The notes beneath the pieces are model-generated. The model saw nothing but the letters and a program-made list of their open reading frames with translations. It was not told the DNA's origin and did no database searches. From positions 124,001 through 188,000 of the forward strand of contig NC_057381.1 in NCBI RefSeq assembly GCF_016906535.1: DNA of 64,000 nt, written 5' to 3'. The translations under genes and the position numbers were made by a program. The stretch is from Rhizoctonia solani (lineage: Eukaryota; Basidiomycota; Agaricomycetes; Cantharellales; Ceratobasidiaceae). The stretch's first letter is position 1. Every line of letters starts with the position of its first letter. Shown one piece after another: positions 22,235 to 33,350 of this stretch.

Positions 22235-22909
22235 TAATATACTTGAGCCATGTCCTTGGCTGTATAATCTTGTTGCGTGGGTATCAGATGAGTCATGAGT
22301 GTTAGGTGATCAAGTACTACACATGGTATCAAATTTGCTGTAGATTGTTTGCAACACTGGGAGAGGTCCCATGAAGTCCATTCCTACCTGTGACCATGGG
22401 AACTCTGGTACTGGTAATGGTTTGAGTAACCCATAGGGGTGTTGGGTGGATGGTTTGGATGCGGCGCACAAAGTGCACAATTGGCAGAATTTACTGACCT
22501 TGGTTGACATTGACTTCCACCAAACGGTTTTGTGCAGGTAGAGGTATGTTTTTTGATTTCCTTGGTGTGCCAGTACTGAGTGTGCATGTGCTATTATCAG
22601 CTGTCGGACTTTGTACTCCCCCTTTGAACAGTCCAGTACGCATAGTACTGTTTTGTCATTGTTATCCATGTATAATAGTCCGTCTTTCATTTGGTAGTTT
22701 GGGAATGATTCTGGATTATTTACTATGGGTCCAAATTGCTTGTTGTTTGCATAATTTCCTTGGATTGATTCAATTACATCTATTTCAGTTACTATCTTGG
22801 TTACTTGTGGGATTAGGATCTCAAAATCTTCATTGGGGTACTCCTTGCCCTCCGGCTCAACGTCTGGCGGTGAGTCTTCTTTGACAGTTGTGTTCCCGGT
22901 TGGTCCTTT
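22235..22909 (-). pseudogene. Gypsy-2 integrase zinc-binding domain and start of core
   Basis: Contains the HHCC domain (HAHSVLAHQGNQKT, then CQLCTLC) and the first catalytic Asp in VGMDFMGPLP. The frame stops at 22310; homologous coding sequence (LTLMTHLIPTQQDYTAKDMA) resumes in another frame just downstream, so a small indel has broken the gene. The LTR A insertion follows. Confidence 0.82.
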
Positions 22910-22912
22910 TCA

Positions 22913-23677
22913 TGTTGTTCCTCTGTCCTGGGGTGAACTGACTCTTGGACCCTTGCTTTGACCCTTGTCTCCCCGCGTGACTTCTTGTATGCGCATGGGT
23001 TCTTTGTGCGGTTGTTTCTTCTTGGTCATGCTTGGTTCCCGGCCCGGTATGATTGGATTGTATCTTTTTGGGGTTACTCTAGTTCTTGTTGGGTTTTGTC
23101 GTACCATGTCCAAATTCACCCCACTTTCCTGGGCAACTAGAGCTGCCACACCCACTAGTACTGGTCTTGTATACTTGTGTTCAGCTGGTGCTTTGTCTTC
23201 ACCTTCCAAGCTGCTCTTGTTGATGTACTCGCTAATTGCCTGTTCTACTCCCTTGTTATCATTGCCATACATGTGTGATAGCGCGTCTGCCAGTACATTT
23301 TCTGATCCCTCAATGTATTTTATCTTGTAGTCAAATCTACTGAGTGTGTCTAGCCATCGTACTTGCCTTCCCAATAATTTCTTCTGAGTGACTAGGTGCT
23401 CAAGAGCCCAATGATTGGTCAGTATCTTGAATCTTACTCCTTGCAGTAGATGCTCAAATTTTTTAAGGGACATTATGATTGCAAGAGCCTTGCAGTCATG
23501 TACCGGGTAGTTTTGTTGGGCCAAGTCAAATTTCCCCAACCAGAACTGTATGATGTTTGATTCTTTCCACCTCTTTCCTTGACTGAGTACCCCGCTTGCC
23601 CCCGTTAGACTTGCATTGGTTATGAGGAATATGGGGTTGGCATTGTCTTGGTAGTCTAGTGCCACTTGGTGGGTGTT
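22913..23677 (-). pseudogene. Gypsy-2 RNase H domain with catalytic Asp to Asn change
   Basis: Minus-strand block in the same frame as RT, starting after TGA 23678-23680. It shows LITNASLTGASGVLSQG where the family has T-D-A-S, so the first catalytic Asp is Asn (codon 23615-23617). FWLGKFDLAQQNYPVHDCKALAI and NHWALEHL follow; the family's T-D-H is also changed to T-N-H. VLADALSHM marks the connection end. A TGA at 22910 ends the block. RNase H would remove the RNA template; this copy is very unlikely to do so. Confidence 0.85.
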
Positions 23678-23680
23678 TCA

Positions 23681-24640
23681 ATGTTTGCGTACAATTTGTT
23701 GGGTTTTGCGGAAGGCTCTCTCCTCCGTCCCATCCCACCTGAACAGTCCCTTACCACTAGAGCATTTGGATAGAATGGCCATTGGTTGTTTCAAGCCCTT
23801 GCAATTGGGCGCAAGATAGCCCAGTGCACCTATGTAGCTGGCCACTTGGTCTTTTGTGGTAGGAGTCTTCCATTTCTCAATGCTGTCAACTTTATGGGGG
23901 TCCATCCTGATGCCCTTTTTGTCTATCACATACCCAAGTAGTATGAGTTCTTGCGCAAAGAACTGCATCTTCTTTGGACTTATATAAAATTTCTTGCGTT
24001 GGAGTATGTCAGCTACTGTGCGTATATGTTTGACGTGTTCTTTGATTGTGTCTGAGAAGATCACAATGTCATCTAGGTATACGTACATGAACACACCAAT
24101 ATACAATTGGAATAGGTGGTTCATTAGGCTTTGGTAGGTGGCGCCCGCGTTACAGTCTCCTTGCTGCATGACCATGCTGACCATTGTTCCCAGTGGGGTG
24201 TGGAACAAGGTTTTTGGTACGTCCTCCGGCACTACTCTAATTTGTTTGTACGCGTCTTTGCCGTCAATCACAGAACGGAATTTCTTTTGGCTGACATTCA
24301 GTAATACGTCCTTGGGTGGAGGTAGGGGCAACGCTAGCTTCACCGTATTGTTGTTTTGCTCACGTTTGTCTAGTACAGTTTGTATGGCCACCAAGCCGTC
24401 ACTGCTCTTCTTTGTTAATATGAGCATGGGGACCGCATTGCTCCCTGTGGTGAGTTCCCACCTTCCTGTTTGTAAGTATTCTCTAGCCTTTTTGTCAAAT
24501 AGGGGTCTAAGTTTCTTGGCACACTTTGATGGTCTGAATTTGTAGATTTGGGTATCATTGATCAGCGGTATGCAATGGTTTATTTTACAAAACGGTGGTA
24601 AGGGTGTACTTGCTACAGACGGTGGGCACAAGTCTGAGCA
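23681..24640 (-). pseudogene. Gypsy-2 reverse transcriptase domain
   Basis: Same frame as its neighbours, between a TAA (24641-24643) and a TGA (23678-23680). It shows the RT order PMLILTKKSSDG, LDKREQNNNTVK, RSVIDGKDAYKQIRV with the first catalytic Asp, DCNAGATYQSLMNHLF, and the catalytic FMYVYLDDIVIF, then LLGYVIDKKGIRMDP. Changes such as FCKINHCIPL suggest CGN-to-TGN losses of Arg. Catalytic residues persist but the frame is broken. Confidence 0.88.
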
Positions 24641-24643
24641 TTA

Positions 24644-26029
24644 GTTTCTCAACGCTGATTGTAGTTCTTCCATTCTTCCTTCTATTGCATCCGTTGATAC
24701 GCTGTTTATGTGTAATATTTCAGCACCCTCCAGCGGTAGGCTTTTGTTTGATCCAATGACCACGCCCGTGGGGTTGAAACTTACGCTGACGCAGTGTTGG
24801 TATAGCCAAGGTGTGCCCAATATGGCGTCATATCCATCCAGGTTGCCAACATTGAAATCTCTCTCTTTGTTGATTCCCTGGTATTGAAGTCGAGCGCTAG
24901 CTCCGTAATTCACTGTGCTCTTCAAGCCCAAAACAGCTAACTGAAGTTGTAGCGGTTTGGTCAGTGTCACTCTGGTAATATGTAACTGATCCACTATTGT
25001 TGTTGATAGTATATCTGCCTGACTCCCCGAGTCAAGGAGAGCTTGAATTGTTTTGCCGTTTAACTTAGCACGCACTACTATAGTTTGGGGAACCAGTTGA
25101 GTGTTGTCTTTTACTTGAACCGTGTTTCTTTCAATAAACCCAACTGTTTCAGACTTTGTTTTGGCAGCATTTAATCGTACTGGTTTGTCATCTACCTTTA
25201 CTGATGATATTCCCAGCGTATCCTTTGTCTGATAGAGTTGGTTGATTTCCTTGACTATCACAGACGACGCTCTGACTTTGGAATCCGTTCCCAGGGTGGC
25301 CGCATTTGCTCTTAGTCTGGTAGGTTTGGCAGAGTTTGCCTTGGTACAGTTACAGGCCATGTGTCCTACTTTGTGGCAGAGGTAGCACTGATCTTCAGCC
25401 CTATACCTCTCCTTCTGTTTGTTGGTGAGATTGCTTCTTGAGTTTCCTGTCTGTTGGCTGTTGATTGGTAGCTTGGATTTCTTCCAGTTGCTTGAGTGTT
25501 CTTGTTCCCGTGAGCTTTTGTTCTGGTGGTGGGTGTTTGATTGGGGGTTTTGTTGTGATTGTTTGTCTTTGCGGTTTTGTTTGCAATCCGGGCTACGCAA
25601 TTGTTCTCCTTTGTGGCTGTCTTGCTTTACGTGTTCATTGACTTGGTTTCTACTCACGTTATAGGACCTTTTGATATCTAGCGCGGCTGCTTTGAGCTGA
25701 TCAAAGGTAGCATTGTCGGCGCAATATCCCTTCATTGCCCATTCCGCCCGGATGTGTCTAGCCGCACCGTCCCACGCCCTCCGGACATGTTGTAGGCCCG
25801 TGATATCACTCAGTTGGGTCCTGTATAGCTCGAGGTTGGCAAAGAAATCTTGTACGCATCTTGCTCCTTGCCCAATGGACTCATACCTCTTCCGTAGCAT
25901 TTCTTTGAAATCAGGCGGGAAGCAGTACTTGTACATTAGCTTGTACACATCCTTGACTTCATATTGTACCCTCCCTAAGTTAGGTGCGATTTTGGCCATG
26001 TACCATCTGGCTGCCTTCCCGGATAGGAA
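24644..26029 (-). pseudogene. Gypsy-2 gag C-terminal part, zinc knuckle and aspartic protease
   Basis: Continues the gag frame after TGA 26030-26032. Near the start is KMLRKRY-like capsid sequence (FKEMLRKRYESIGQG), then a basic Gln/Ser/Asn-rich linker, the zinc knuckle CYLCHKVGHMACNC (CX2CX4HX4C) and the protease motif ALLDSGSQADIL, followed by DAILGTPWL. The protease would cut the polyprotein during particle maturation. The frame ends at TAA 24641. Confidence 0.88.
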
Positions 26030-27856
26030 TCAACTAACGTTTTGAACGGCGGTCTCCCTAGAGATTCCAGTCTTGTATACCCCGTTATCATAGTCAAACA
26101 CGAACTGTTTGTACTCTTCTAAATTTGGTTCTTCACCTTTGTAAGTCTTTGGAGCTTGGGCTTTGTAGCCCAATTGAGCTTGCTTGTTGGTTTTCTTCTT
26201 CAACTTTTTGTTTTCATTGATTAACCTTTTCAACAGCTTTCTGATTTTGTTGTTGTCCACGTTGGCAATCTCGGTTTCAGTATCACTCGATGAAGCTTCA
26301 CTATCAGACCCATTGGACCCGTCGGAGTCGTCTGGGGGCGTTGTTCGATGGTTCCTCTTGGTCCTGCAAGCTCTTGTCTTGTTCACTTGGGGGCTCCAGA
26401 TCCTGGGTGATTCTATCTTGGACTCGTTCTTAGCCGTTCTGGTGTTGCTTTGGTCTCCCCTTCCAGAGGTTACCTTGCCATATCTGGATTCAATATACCC
26501 GCCGCTCCTAAACCCGTCTGGTACGTACTCTGATTGGTGAATGCTTGTAATTCTTGATGACTGGCGGCGTTCAGACTCATTGATATCTGATTTAACCGGT
26601 TCAATTTCATCAATTGCTACCCCCAAGCTGCATCTGGGGCGGGTTTTTCTGGTGGGTTCTTTGCCCTTACCCTTCCTCAAGACATCTAGTACATCACTTT
26701 CCTCCTTGTCTGACGATATTACGACATATCTAGGTGCGTCTTTGTCAACTATTTCCTCTACGGTCACTCTTGGGGATTGTTGGGATCCGGACAGTCCTGC
26801 TCCTGATGTCTGGCTTGGGACTTGTGATTCCGCAAACATTTGTGCACGTTCCAGGGCTTGTAGCTTGAGTACGGTTGCTTTGTATTCCTCATTGTCCAGT
26901 ACATAGTCGTCATTCACCTCACAGATTATTGCGCTGACTCTTACGTTTTCCCCTTTGGAGGCGTTTCTATACTCGCTAGTTTGTTCTGTCTCTGATACCA
27001 AAAGGTAGTCTGACCTTGACCAGTGGTCCCAGTACCACTCAATATCGAGCTCAGGTAAGTCCCTTCCCGTTTCCAGTGCAACGTCTGCCTTTCTCATTTT
27101 GTCAAACCAGCTTACTTGTTGAGTTTCACCGGTTTCCTGTCTTACGTGGGACTGTTCCATTGCCCTGTTGTTACTAGGTGATTTGTTCAATACTATATAT
27201 TGGGGTTCCAACCCGGCCAATTCCTTGTCCTCACTCCTGTCCTCTAGTACTTGACTAGTACAAGCCGTCACAAAGATTGTGGCCCCACTTTGGTCAAACT
27301 CTAAACCCAAGCCCGTATCCCTTCCAGTGGGCGTTTTGGGAGATTTGAGGGCACACGGCTCACTTTGTGCTGCATCAGGAGAAGCTGAGCCTCCGAGCGC
27401 TGTGTGAGTTGCTTCTTGAGTGTCCTTGGGTGAGTCTTCCCTTTTGCTTTCAGGGGCATCTGCTTCTTTGCAGGCATCCGCTCCTTTGCGGGCTTCCATT
27501 GTTGGATGGGTATTGGCTTCCCGGGTATTTGCACTTGCTTTGGGTTTGATAGGTGGTGTCCAATTGGTGAGTGCTTGATACACCGCAGGGGATACTTTCA
27601 CCCCGCCTGCTTTCACCCAGGCTACTCCCTTGCGCCTACCAGCTCCTTGTAATACAAGAGCTTCTTTGTTTAGGTTGTCTGCTGGGACCAACCCAAAGGT
27701 GATCAGCCTTCTTTCCCTGTTAACATTTTGCTCACCCTTTTCAGCTTCTACCTTGGACTCCTCAATAGCCTTTGTCTTTCGGATTTGACGCTTCAGAGCC
27801 GCCGGCGCTTGTCTGGGGTTGTACGTGCGTCGGCTCCTCATGACTTGGTTGAGCAT
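26030..27856 (-). pseudogene. Gypsy-2 gag N-terminal part
   Basis: 608 codons from ATG 27854-27856, 143 bp downstream of the 5' LTR. The first part is basic (RRTYNPRQAPAALKRQIRKT), the middle is acidic and low-complexity, and the end is a coiled-coil (KIRKLLKRLINENKKLKKK) leading into a capsid-like region (YKGEEPNLEEYKQFVFDYDNG). It ends at TGA 26030-26032 but the same frame continues as the next feature, so this is one gag gene with a premature stop. Confidence 0.85.
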
Positions 27857-27999
27857 GCTAACTGTTGTAGGGTTTCCTTTTGCAAAGTGTTTTTGTTTTG
27901 TTCAGTCTGTTGTGAGTACAATGGCGGCCAACCCGGGTACTTGTAGACTGGTAAAAATTTTAGAATTCACCAAGCGGTGTTTTCAGGTATGTCAAAAAA

Positions 28000-28231
28000 T
28001 GTAAAACGCCGTAAATTGAATGTAGATAAACTTATTGCAATCTTAATGACAAGACTTGTTGACAAGATCACAAACACTCAATTGATGTAAGAGAAAAAAC
28101 AGTACATGAAAATTTTGGGTATGCGGGCCTTAAAAGGTGCCGCGGTACTATACAGGACTTAGTAAGGGAAATGATACATCCAGTAACACTAAATGAGAAC
28201 AATGAGTAAAGAGTGATACCATTTTGTTACA
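28000..28231 (-). repeat. Gypsy-2 5' LTR (LTR C)
   Basis: 232 bp matching 17210-17441 with a handful of substitutions, many C/T or G/A. The sequence just inside it on the minus strand (TTTTTTGACATACCTG) does not start TGG and is not an obvious tRNA-type primer site. Confidence 0.93.
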
Positions 28232-28236
28232 AGGGG

Positions 28237-28504
28237 GCTTGGATTAGTACAGGGGTTGGATTTTGCCAGTAATCTGGACCCGGGTGTTGGATTGTTGGGG
28301 TTGGATAGTCCGTACCTTGGGGGTATACGGTGGTACACGCAATGTTGTGATTAAAAAAAATTATAGAGCTACATGTAAGGTTTTTGAGACACCTGGCTAT
28401 CACATACCGGGTTCTCAGAGTTGTAAGCTTAGTTGCAAAACGTCAAGAGACATTTTGCGTAAAAACAATCAAAGGGGGGACAGCGCTAGTAGCAGCAGGT
28501 AGGT
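28237..28504. other. Right flank of Gypsy-2 with GGTTGGA motifs
   Basis: Contains repeated GGTTGGAT motifs (28253-28306) like those left of Gypsy-2, probably the older sequence into which Gypsy-2 inserted. No gene is visible. Confidence 0.5.
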
Positions 28505-29300
28505 GACTGCATGCACAAACTGGTCACATGACCTTGATATGGCTGATTTTGTGTGCGTACCAAGTACGCATGGTGATGACTTTAATTGCCGTGAGGTAGA
28601 GCTTACTCAACCATGTGAACTAGTTGTGTGATTCTCACGCAGCTTGTTTTGTGTGCATACCGTGTATGCACTGCAACTGTTTAATGACAATCAAAGCCCA
28701 TGCATAAAGGCGGATGATCCGCCGCGGATTAGTCTGTGGCCTGTATGTGTCTGGTCTTCCATGCGTACTGCGTACGCATAGCAGCAGGTAGGTGACTGCA
28801 TGCACAAACTGGTCACATGACCTTGATATAGCTGATTTTGTGTGCGTACCAAGTACGCATAGTGATCACTGTAACCATTGTATGGTAGAGCTTGCTCAAC
28901 TGTGTGAACTAGTCATGTGATCTTAATGCAGTATGTTTTGTGTGCGTACTGCGTATGCACTGTGGCTGTTTGGTAAAATTGGAGCTTAAATGTTACTGGT
29001 AACCTAGTCATGTGACCTGTATATGTCTTATCCTCTGTGCATACTGCATACCCATAGTGGACTGCATGAGTACCCTGGTCACATGACCTTGATACAGTTG
29101 GTTTCTTGTGCATACATGGTATGCACAGTGATTGCTATGGCTGTAGTATCTTACAAACTTAACTGGCTCTGTAAATTAGTCATATATTGTTAATGCAGCT
29201 GAATTTGTGTGTGTACTGGGTATGCATTGCCCTTTGCATGCTGTTATATCAAAGAATAACTGTGCTTGTGCTGTATGCATACTTGGTATATATACAACAG
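28505..29300. repeat. Higher-order repeat of palindromic units
   Basis: GGTCACATGACCTTGATA recurs near 28522, 28811 and 29088 (spacing about 280-290 bp), each followed by a palindrome such as TGCGTACCAAGTACGCA. Between them are two further related units with TGCATACCGTGTATGCA-type and GCGTACTGCGTACGC-type palindromes. The array therefore looks like about 2.7 copies of a three-part repeat. No coding sequence is convincing. Confidence 0.8.
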
Positions 29301-29462
29301 TTTAAGACAGTATTTTTTTGCAAGTTGAACTGGACCTGGGCAGACCTGCTTGCTGTTATTAACCCCAACCTATACAGGGAACCTAGAATCAGCTTGAGTG
29401 CAACCCTGCTAAGACTCTCTGGCAGTCTGCTAAAGTATTTGGTGCTTCCACAATGCCCTTAC

Positions 29463-30986
29463 TGTTAAGAGTTGTGTAAATACAGGAGTAAGAAAGAATT
29501 ACTATATACAAAATGTATATGAGAATAACTAAGAACTAGTATTAAGAATCAGAATATATGCACAGAATATATGCACAATATAGGCTAGGTTATCAGGAAT
29601 AACAACTCCTAACAAATAGTCTAGCAACTATGAAGTGCAGGTGGTTGGTTATGTATAGTACCTTAGACTAATGTTACTTAAGCCTAAGTGACTAAGGGTA
29701 TGTATACTTAAGGTCTCTGGGATAGTACCTTAAGTAAGAGGGTTACCTGACTAATGTACAGGATTTATAGGATTTGCCTATCAAGTATAGGACTTATGGA
29801 TGCTTAAGTAAGACTTAAGACTTATGGGGTTTACCTAAAATATATCTAGGATTTATGAGATATTGTAGATAAAGATATCTACAATATAGGGGGTATGGTG
29901 GATTGAAACACTATCACTCAATCACAACAATCCTTACAGTATTGTCGCACTATACTCAATGTTGAACTCAACAACTGTGACAGTCAAGGGGCACAGGGTT
30001 GCAGTAAGTACACTAGTAGGTTACCCTGTGTCTGTTGGGACTGGCCTATGGTCTTAGTGTGCCAAATAACCTCCTATGCTATTTACAGTGAGTCAATCAC
30101 TAAAGTAAATGTGCAGATAAGCTGTTAAAGGCTTGTGTGTATATGTCAATATATAAGAGTGGATAAATGGATGCATTAGAAGCGTCTTCACAGGGTCCTT
30201 TTATACCCTGAGAAGGCGCACAAACAAGTATATACATGATTGATACCAAGAGGGGGTACAGGAGGTATATGTGGCAACTGAAACACTTGAGGGAGCCAAT
30301 ACTTTGGTACATAGTAAACAAACAACAGATCCTAATATTTGCCCCAAGGCAATGTTTGCCCCAAGGCAGTATTTACTTGTGTGGGTCCTTAGATGTCCCA
30401 AGGCTAAGTGTTTCATCCTTGGAGTAAACAGTCCCAAAGGTAGGATACCTCTGCATTGGGTACTTACAGTAAATGGGGCATAACTCAGCCAAATGTTGTC
30501 CGTTTTGGGAGTTTGACCCAGCGTTCTGGAGCGCACAAACATGCGCACCTAAGCGCAAGCGATTCGGCAGTGTGGGATGCCCGGGTGATGGAGAAAAGGC
30601 GCATTTAGTGCGTCGGCGCTTAAGGGCTGATTAAGCGCCGGAGCACTTGTCTATGCAACAGGGGGGACCCTGAATATTTCTGTGTGTAGCCACAAGATAG
30701 AATCTTGAATAATAAATACTACAAACAAGAGAAATATTACTTGTTACTGTTTATCTACTCAGCTGAATTTATATATATTTAAATGAGTGAGAAAACATCA
30801 TATATGCAAAAGGCATTGCATATTAAAGGTATTCCTGAGCTTTGTAGGTTTTGTAAAGGTCACTATTGGATAGAGGGACCTTGAAAACCTTAGTTCGCAT
30901 CTTTATCTCATTTATTTACTGTGAGATTACTAGTGTAATTAATAAAAATAAGTACAGATTAAAGAAGAAATGTCATATCCATAACA
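29463..30986 (-). repeat. Solo LTR of Gypsy-1
   Basis: 1,524 bp, TGTTAAGAGT...CCATAACA, nearly identical to 7181-8701, with TSD CTTAC at 29458-29462 and 30987-30991. It lacks the 447-bp duplication of the Gypsy-1 5' LTR. It is in the same orientation as that LTR. Confidence 0.96.
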
Positions 30987-30991
30987 CTTAC

Positions 30992-31367
30992 CCCCTTGTC
31001 AGCCATTGGAGACAGCAAAATAAATTTCATAATTCTCAATTAAATTACAGTGAGTTCTAGAGACTGACATTTGGGTTTTGTACTACTCTGCCTGTACCTT
31101 GCATTGCCTGCTGAACAGTAATATGCTTATTACTAGTTATTGGTAGGGATCACCCTGATACTAACCACTTTACTCTTATAGCAAGATAACTAGTTACTTT
31201 AATATACTCTAATTACACTAGCATAGACTTCTCTTCTTACTTATCCTCCTAAGATTTTTACCTTTTATAGTTAGACAGTTACCTTATTTGTCTTTTATTT
31301 TCTTTTGGTTACTTTCTTTCCTCTTTAGAGTATTTTGTTTTATTATTTTTTTCCCTATCTATAACAG
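30992..31367 (-). repeat. Possible LTR D-like remnant
   Basis: The part from about 31130 (GTAGGGATCACCCTGATACT) to TATCTATAACA at 31367 resembles the terminal segment of LTR D. The rest is AT-rich with no gene seen. Confidence 0.4.
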
Positions 31368-32450
31368 TCCAACTCAAAGTCCAATGGCAGAAAAAGGCCT
31401 GAGTCATTGGCAATGCTGTTGATACTTGAGCTTGTATCAAAAAGATGCAGGGAACTAAACAACAATATCTCATCAAGGTCATTGTGTAGACTGCTTGTTA
31501 GACTTTGTGCTCTAGTCAAAAGTGGGCTGTGTCAGAGCCAACAACTACCAAAGGGTAATACCTAACAAGCTATTGCCTAATATAGGACTTATCAGCAAGT
31601 AGGGCCTAACAATGCTCAAGGGCAATGCCAGGAAGGGGTAGGACAAGACCTAATATAGTAAAGTGCACTAATGCTGTTAAGACAGCAGGGCAAGGAACCT
31701 TTGACAGGGACTGGTATGCTCTCAGGCAATACTCTAAGTGTATGTCTTAGGATAGGTAGTGTAGGAAGGGATAAGAGGTTGAGTTCTGAGGCTTAAGGCT
31801 CTCAGAACCCTCCTTATATATTCACAAGGGAAGGGAATAGTAAATACATGTACAAACATAACAACAAAGATAAGGTCACATGACCAAAGATAAGAAAGGC
31901 GTGATCACATGACCTTGAGTCATGTGATTAGATTACATAATAAGCGCTCAGCGCCTAACAGCATAAAGACGCATATATCCATAAATCTTCAAGAGAACAG
32001 CGCATATATTCACTATTTCTTTGACTTAGTGGATTCTAAGGTGGTCACGCCTCTAGGACATGACAGGCTGTGGTTATTGTTGACATTGCCCCAATAGGCA
32101 GTACCATCATCCATTAGATCATCAAGGCCAGAAGATCTCCCCAGTGTCAGGAGTGTTGGATTGTCCCAAGGATTGTATACAATTGGTCCCAAGGCCAATG
32201 GGTTTCCATCCAAGGCAGTAAGTGTAGATCTAGAACCAGAGGCTGAACTAACTTGAGGGGCCAAAGGTGGGCAGGTGCTATTGAGCAAGGTAAAAGGGGT
32301 GCTAATATGGCTGGTACTGGAGGCAGCCATCAAAAACATTTTCTCATCCAAGTCCAATTGTCTTTTACACTCCTTGTGTACTCTTGGGCTCACCATAGCA
32401 CCAGCATGTTTCTTGCCACAAACATTGCATTTCTGCAGGACTTTGCTCTA
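31368..32450 (-). pseudogene. Unknown zinc-finger-like ORF split by solo LTR F
   Basis: Minus-strand coding remnant. Near 32390-32440 it reads CNVCGKKHAGAM followed by VSPRVHKECKRQLDLDEK, a C-x2-C...H-x4-C pattern, then Ser/Thr/Pro-rich sequence (STPFTLLNSTCPPLAPQ) and GGN-type text. Across LTR F (31530-32065) the sequence resumes with SLHNDLDEILLFSSLHLF. It could be the amino-terminal exon of a transposon gene, but I do not recognise the family and a full gene is not visible. Confidence 0.35.
31530..32065 (+). repeat. Solo LTR F
   Basis: 536 bp, TGTCAGAGCCAAC...AGGACATGACA, with TSD GGCTG at 31525-31529 and 32066-32070. It shares termini and layout with LTR E (33609-34141), so E and F are related families. 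Strand is arbitrary. Confidence 0.9.
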
Positions 32451-32529
32451 TTTTTGAAGTGTTTCTTAGTATTGGGTTTCATGAGAATACAGAAAGTCAA
32501 CCCAGCATACTCACTGTGCTACCCTTAGT

Positions 32530-33350
32530 TGCTGGCATCCCTATATTAAAGCAATAGAATAGCTATAGCTATCTGCACTTTGTGGGTTTCAAGTGCTAAA
32601 ACATAAAGAATATTAATATATATTAAACCAAGATTAGTATGGTTATGGCATAATGTACAAGTACTAGGTTGCAATTGATATTGATAACCACTTGAGCTGG
32701 ACCATACTCTGATCACAGTCTCAGAGCCCAGGTCCACTCAGGAATTCATCAGGCTTCTACCAGGTAAACCCCATGTCATACGCTGTATCTATGCTGACAT
32801 TCACCCTGTATGCATTCTCCATATGTTGGGTGGGCATTATTCTGTGATATACAGCATGCAGACATAGAGTGCTGGCTTGAGCATGAATGCAATGGGCATA
32901 CACCATGCATACACAGGCTGACTAACAAAAACCAGGAGGTTGGTTCACCTGACACAGAAATTTTGTGTATAAGTGTATCTGCAGATTGATCTACAAACTC
33001 CCACCCTGCAGTGTGAGAATACTGCTTAAGGCAGTGGCTAGCTATCCTATGGCATGACTAGCTATAATACAGCAGTGAGCAAGCTTAAGGTGGCAAACAA
33101 CTGGCTAAGTACAATGAGCAGACTGCTTAAGGTGGTGGTGAGCAAACTACTAAGTGATTTACTGGGCTGTAAGGCCCTGGTACATGGAGTAGATGCAACA
33201 AGAGGTAATTGACCTGGGGATTGCCATGGTTGATTGCCCTCCTTATATATTACAGAGGTGTCTATTTACAAATGAATAATATGCAAAGTCATATCCAATA
33301 AGAAGCCTGCTCTGACTGCAGCCTTACTGATGCATATGTGTCACCTATGA
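32530..33350. other. Spacer, then truncated LTR A fragment
   Basis: 32530-32990 holds TATGCATTC/GCATACAC motifs like the palindromic repeats, with no gene. About 33010-33350 resembles LTR A (ACTGCTTAAGGCAGTGG ... CCTTATATATTACAGAGG) but is degenerate and is cut off where LTR D copy 2 begins. Confidence 0.55.

Larger units (their letters stand above)
17205..28236 (-). mobile_element. Gypsy-2: full-length, decayed chromodomain-type Ty3/gypsy element
   Basis: Bounded by 232-bp LTRs (17210-17441 and 28000-28231) and the TSD AGGGG (17205-17209, 28232-28236). On the minus strand the order is gag (27856), zinc knuckle and protease, RT, RNase H, integrase, chromodomain, then an extra 3' coding region. 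The gag-to-RNase H part stays in one frame but has four in-frame stops (26030, 24641, 23678, 22910). A frameshift near 22310 lies in integrase. Four solo LTRs (A three times, B once) inserted afterwards. The element is dead but its history is readable. Confidence 0.95.

Noticed and set aside
26184..26906. Plus-strand ORFs of about 120 aa inside Gypsy-2 gag
   Set aside because: They are antisense shadows of the gag frame and have no domain.
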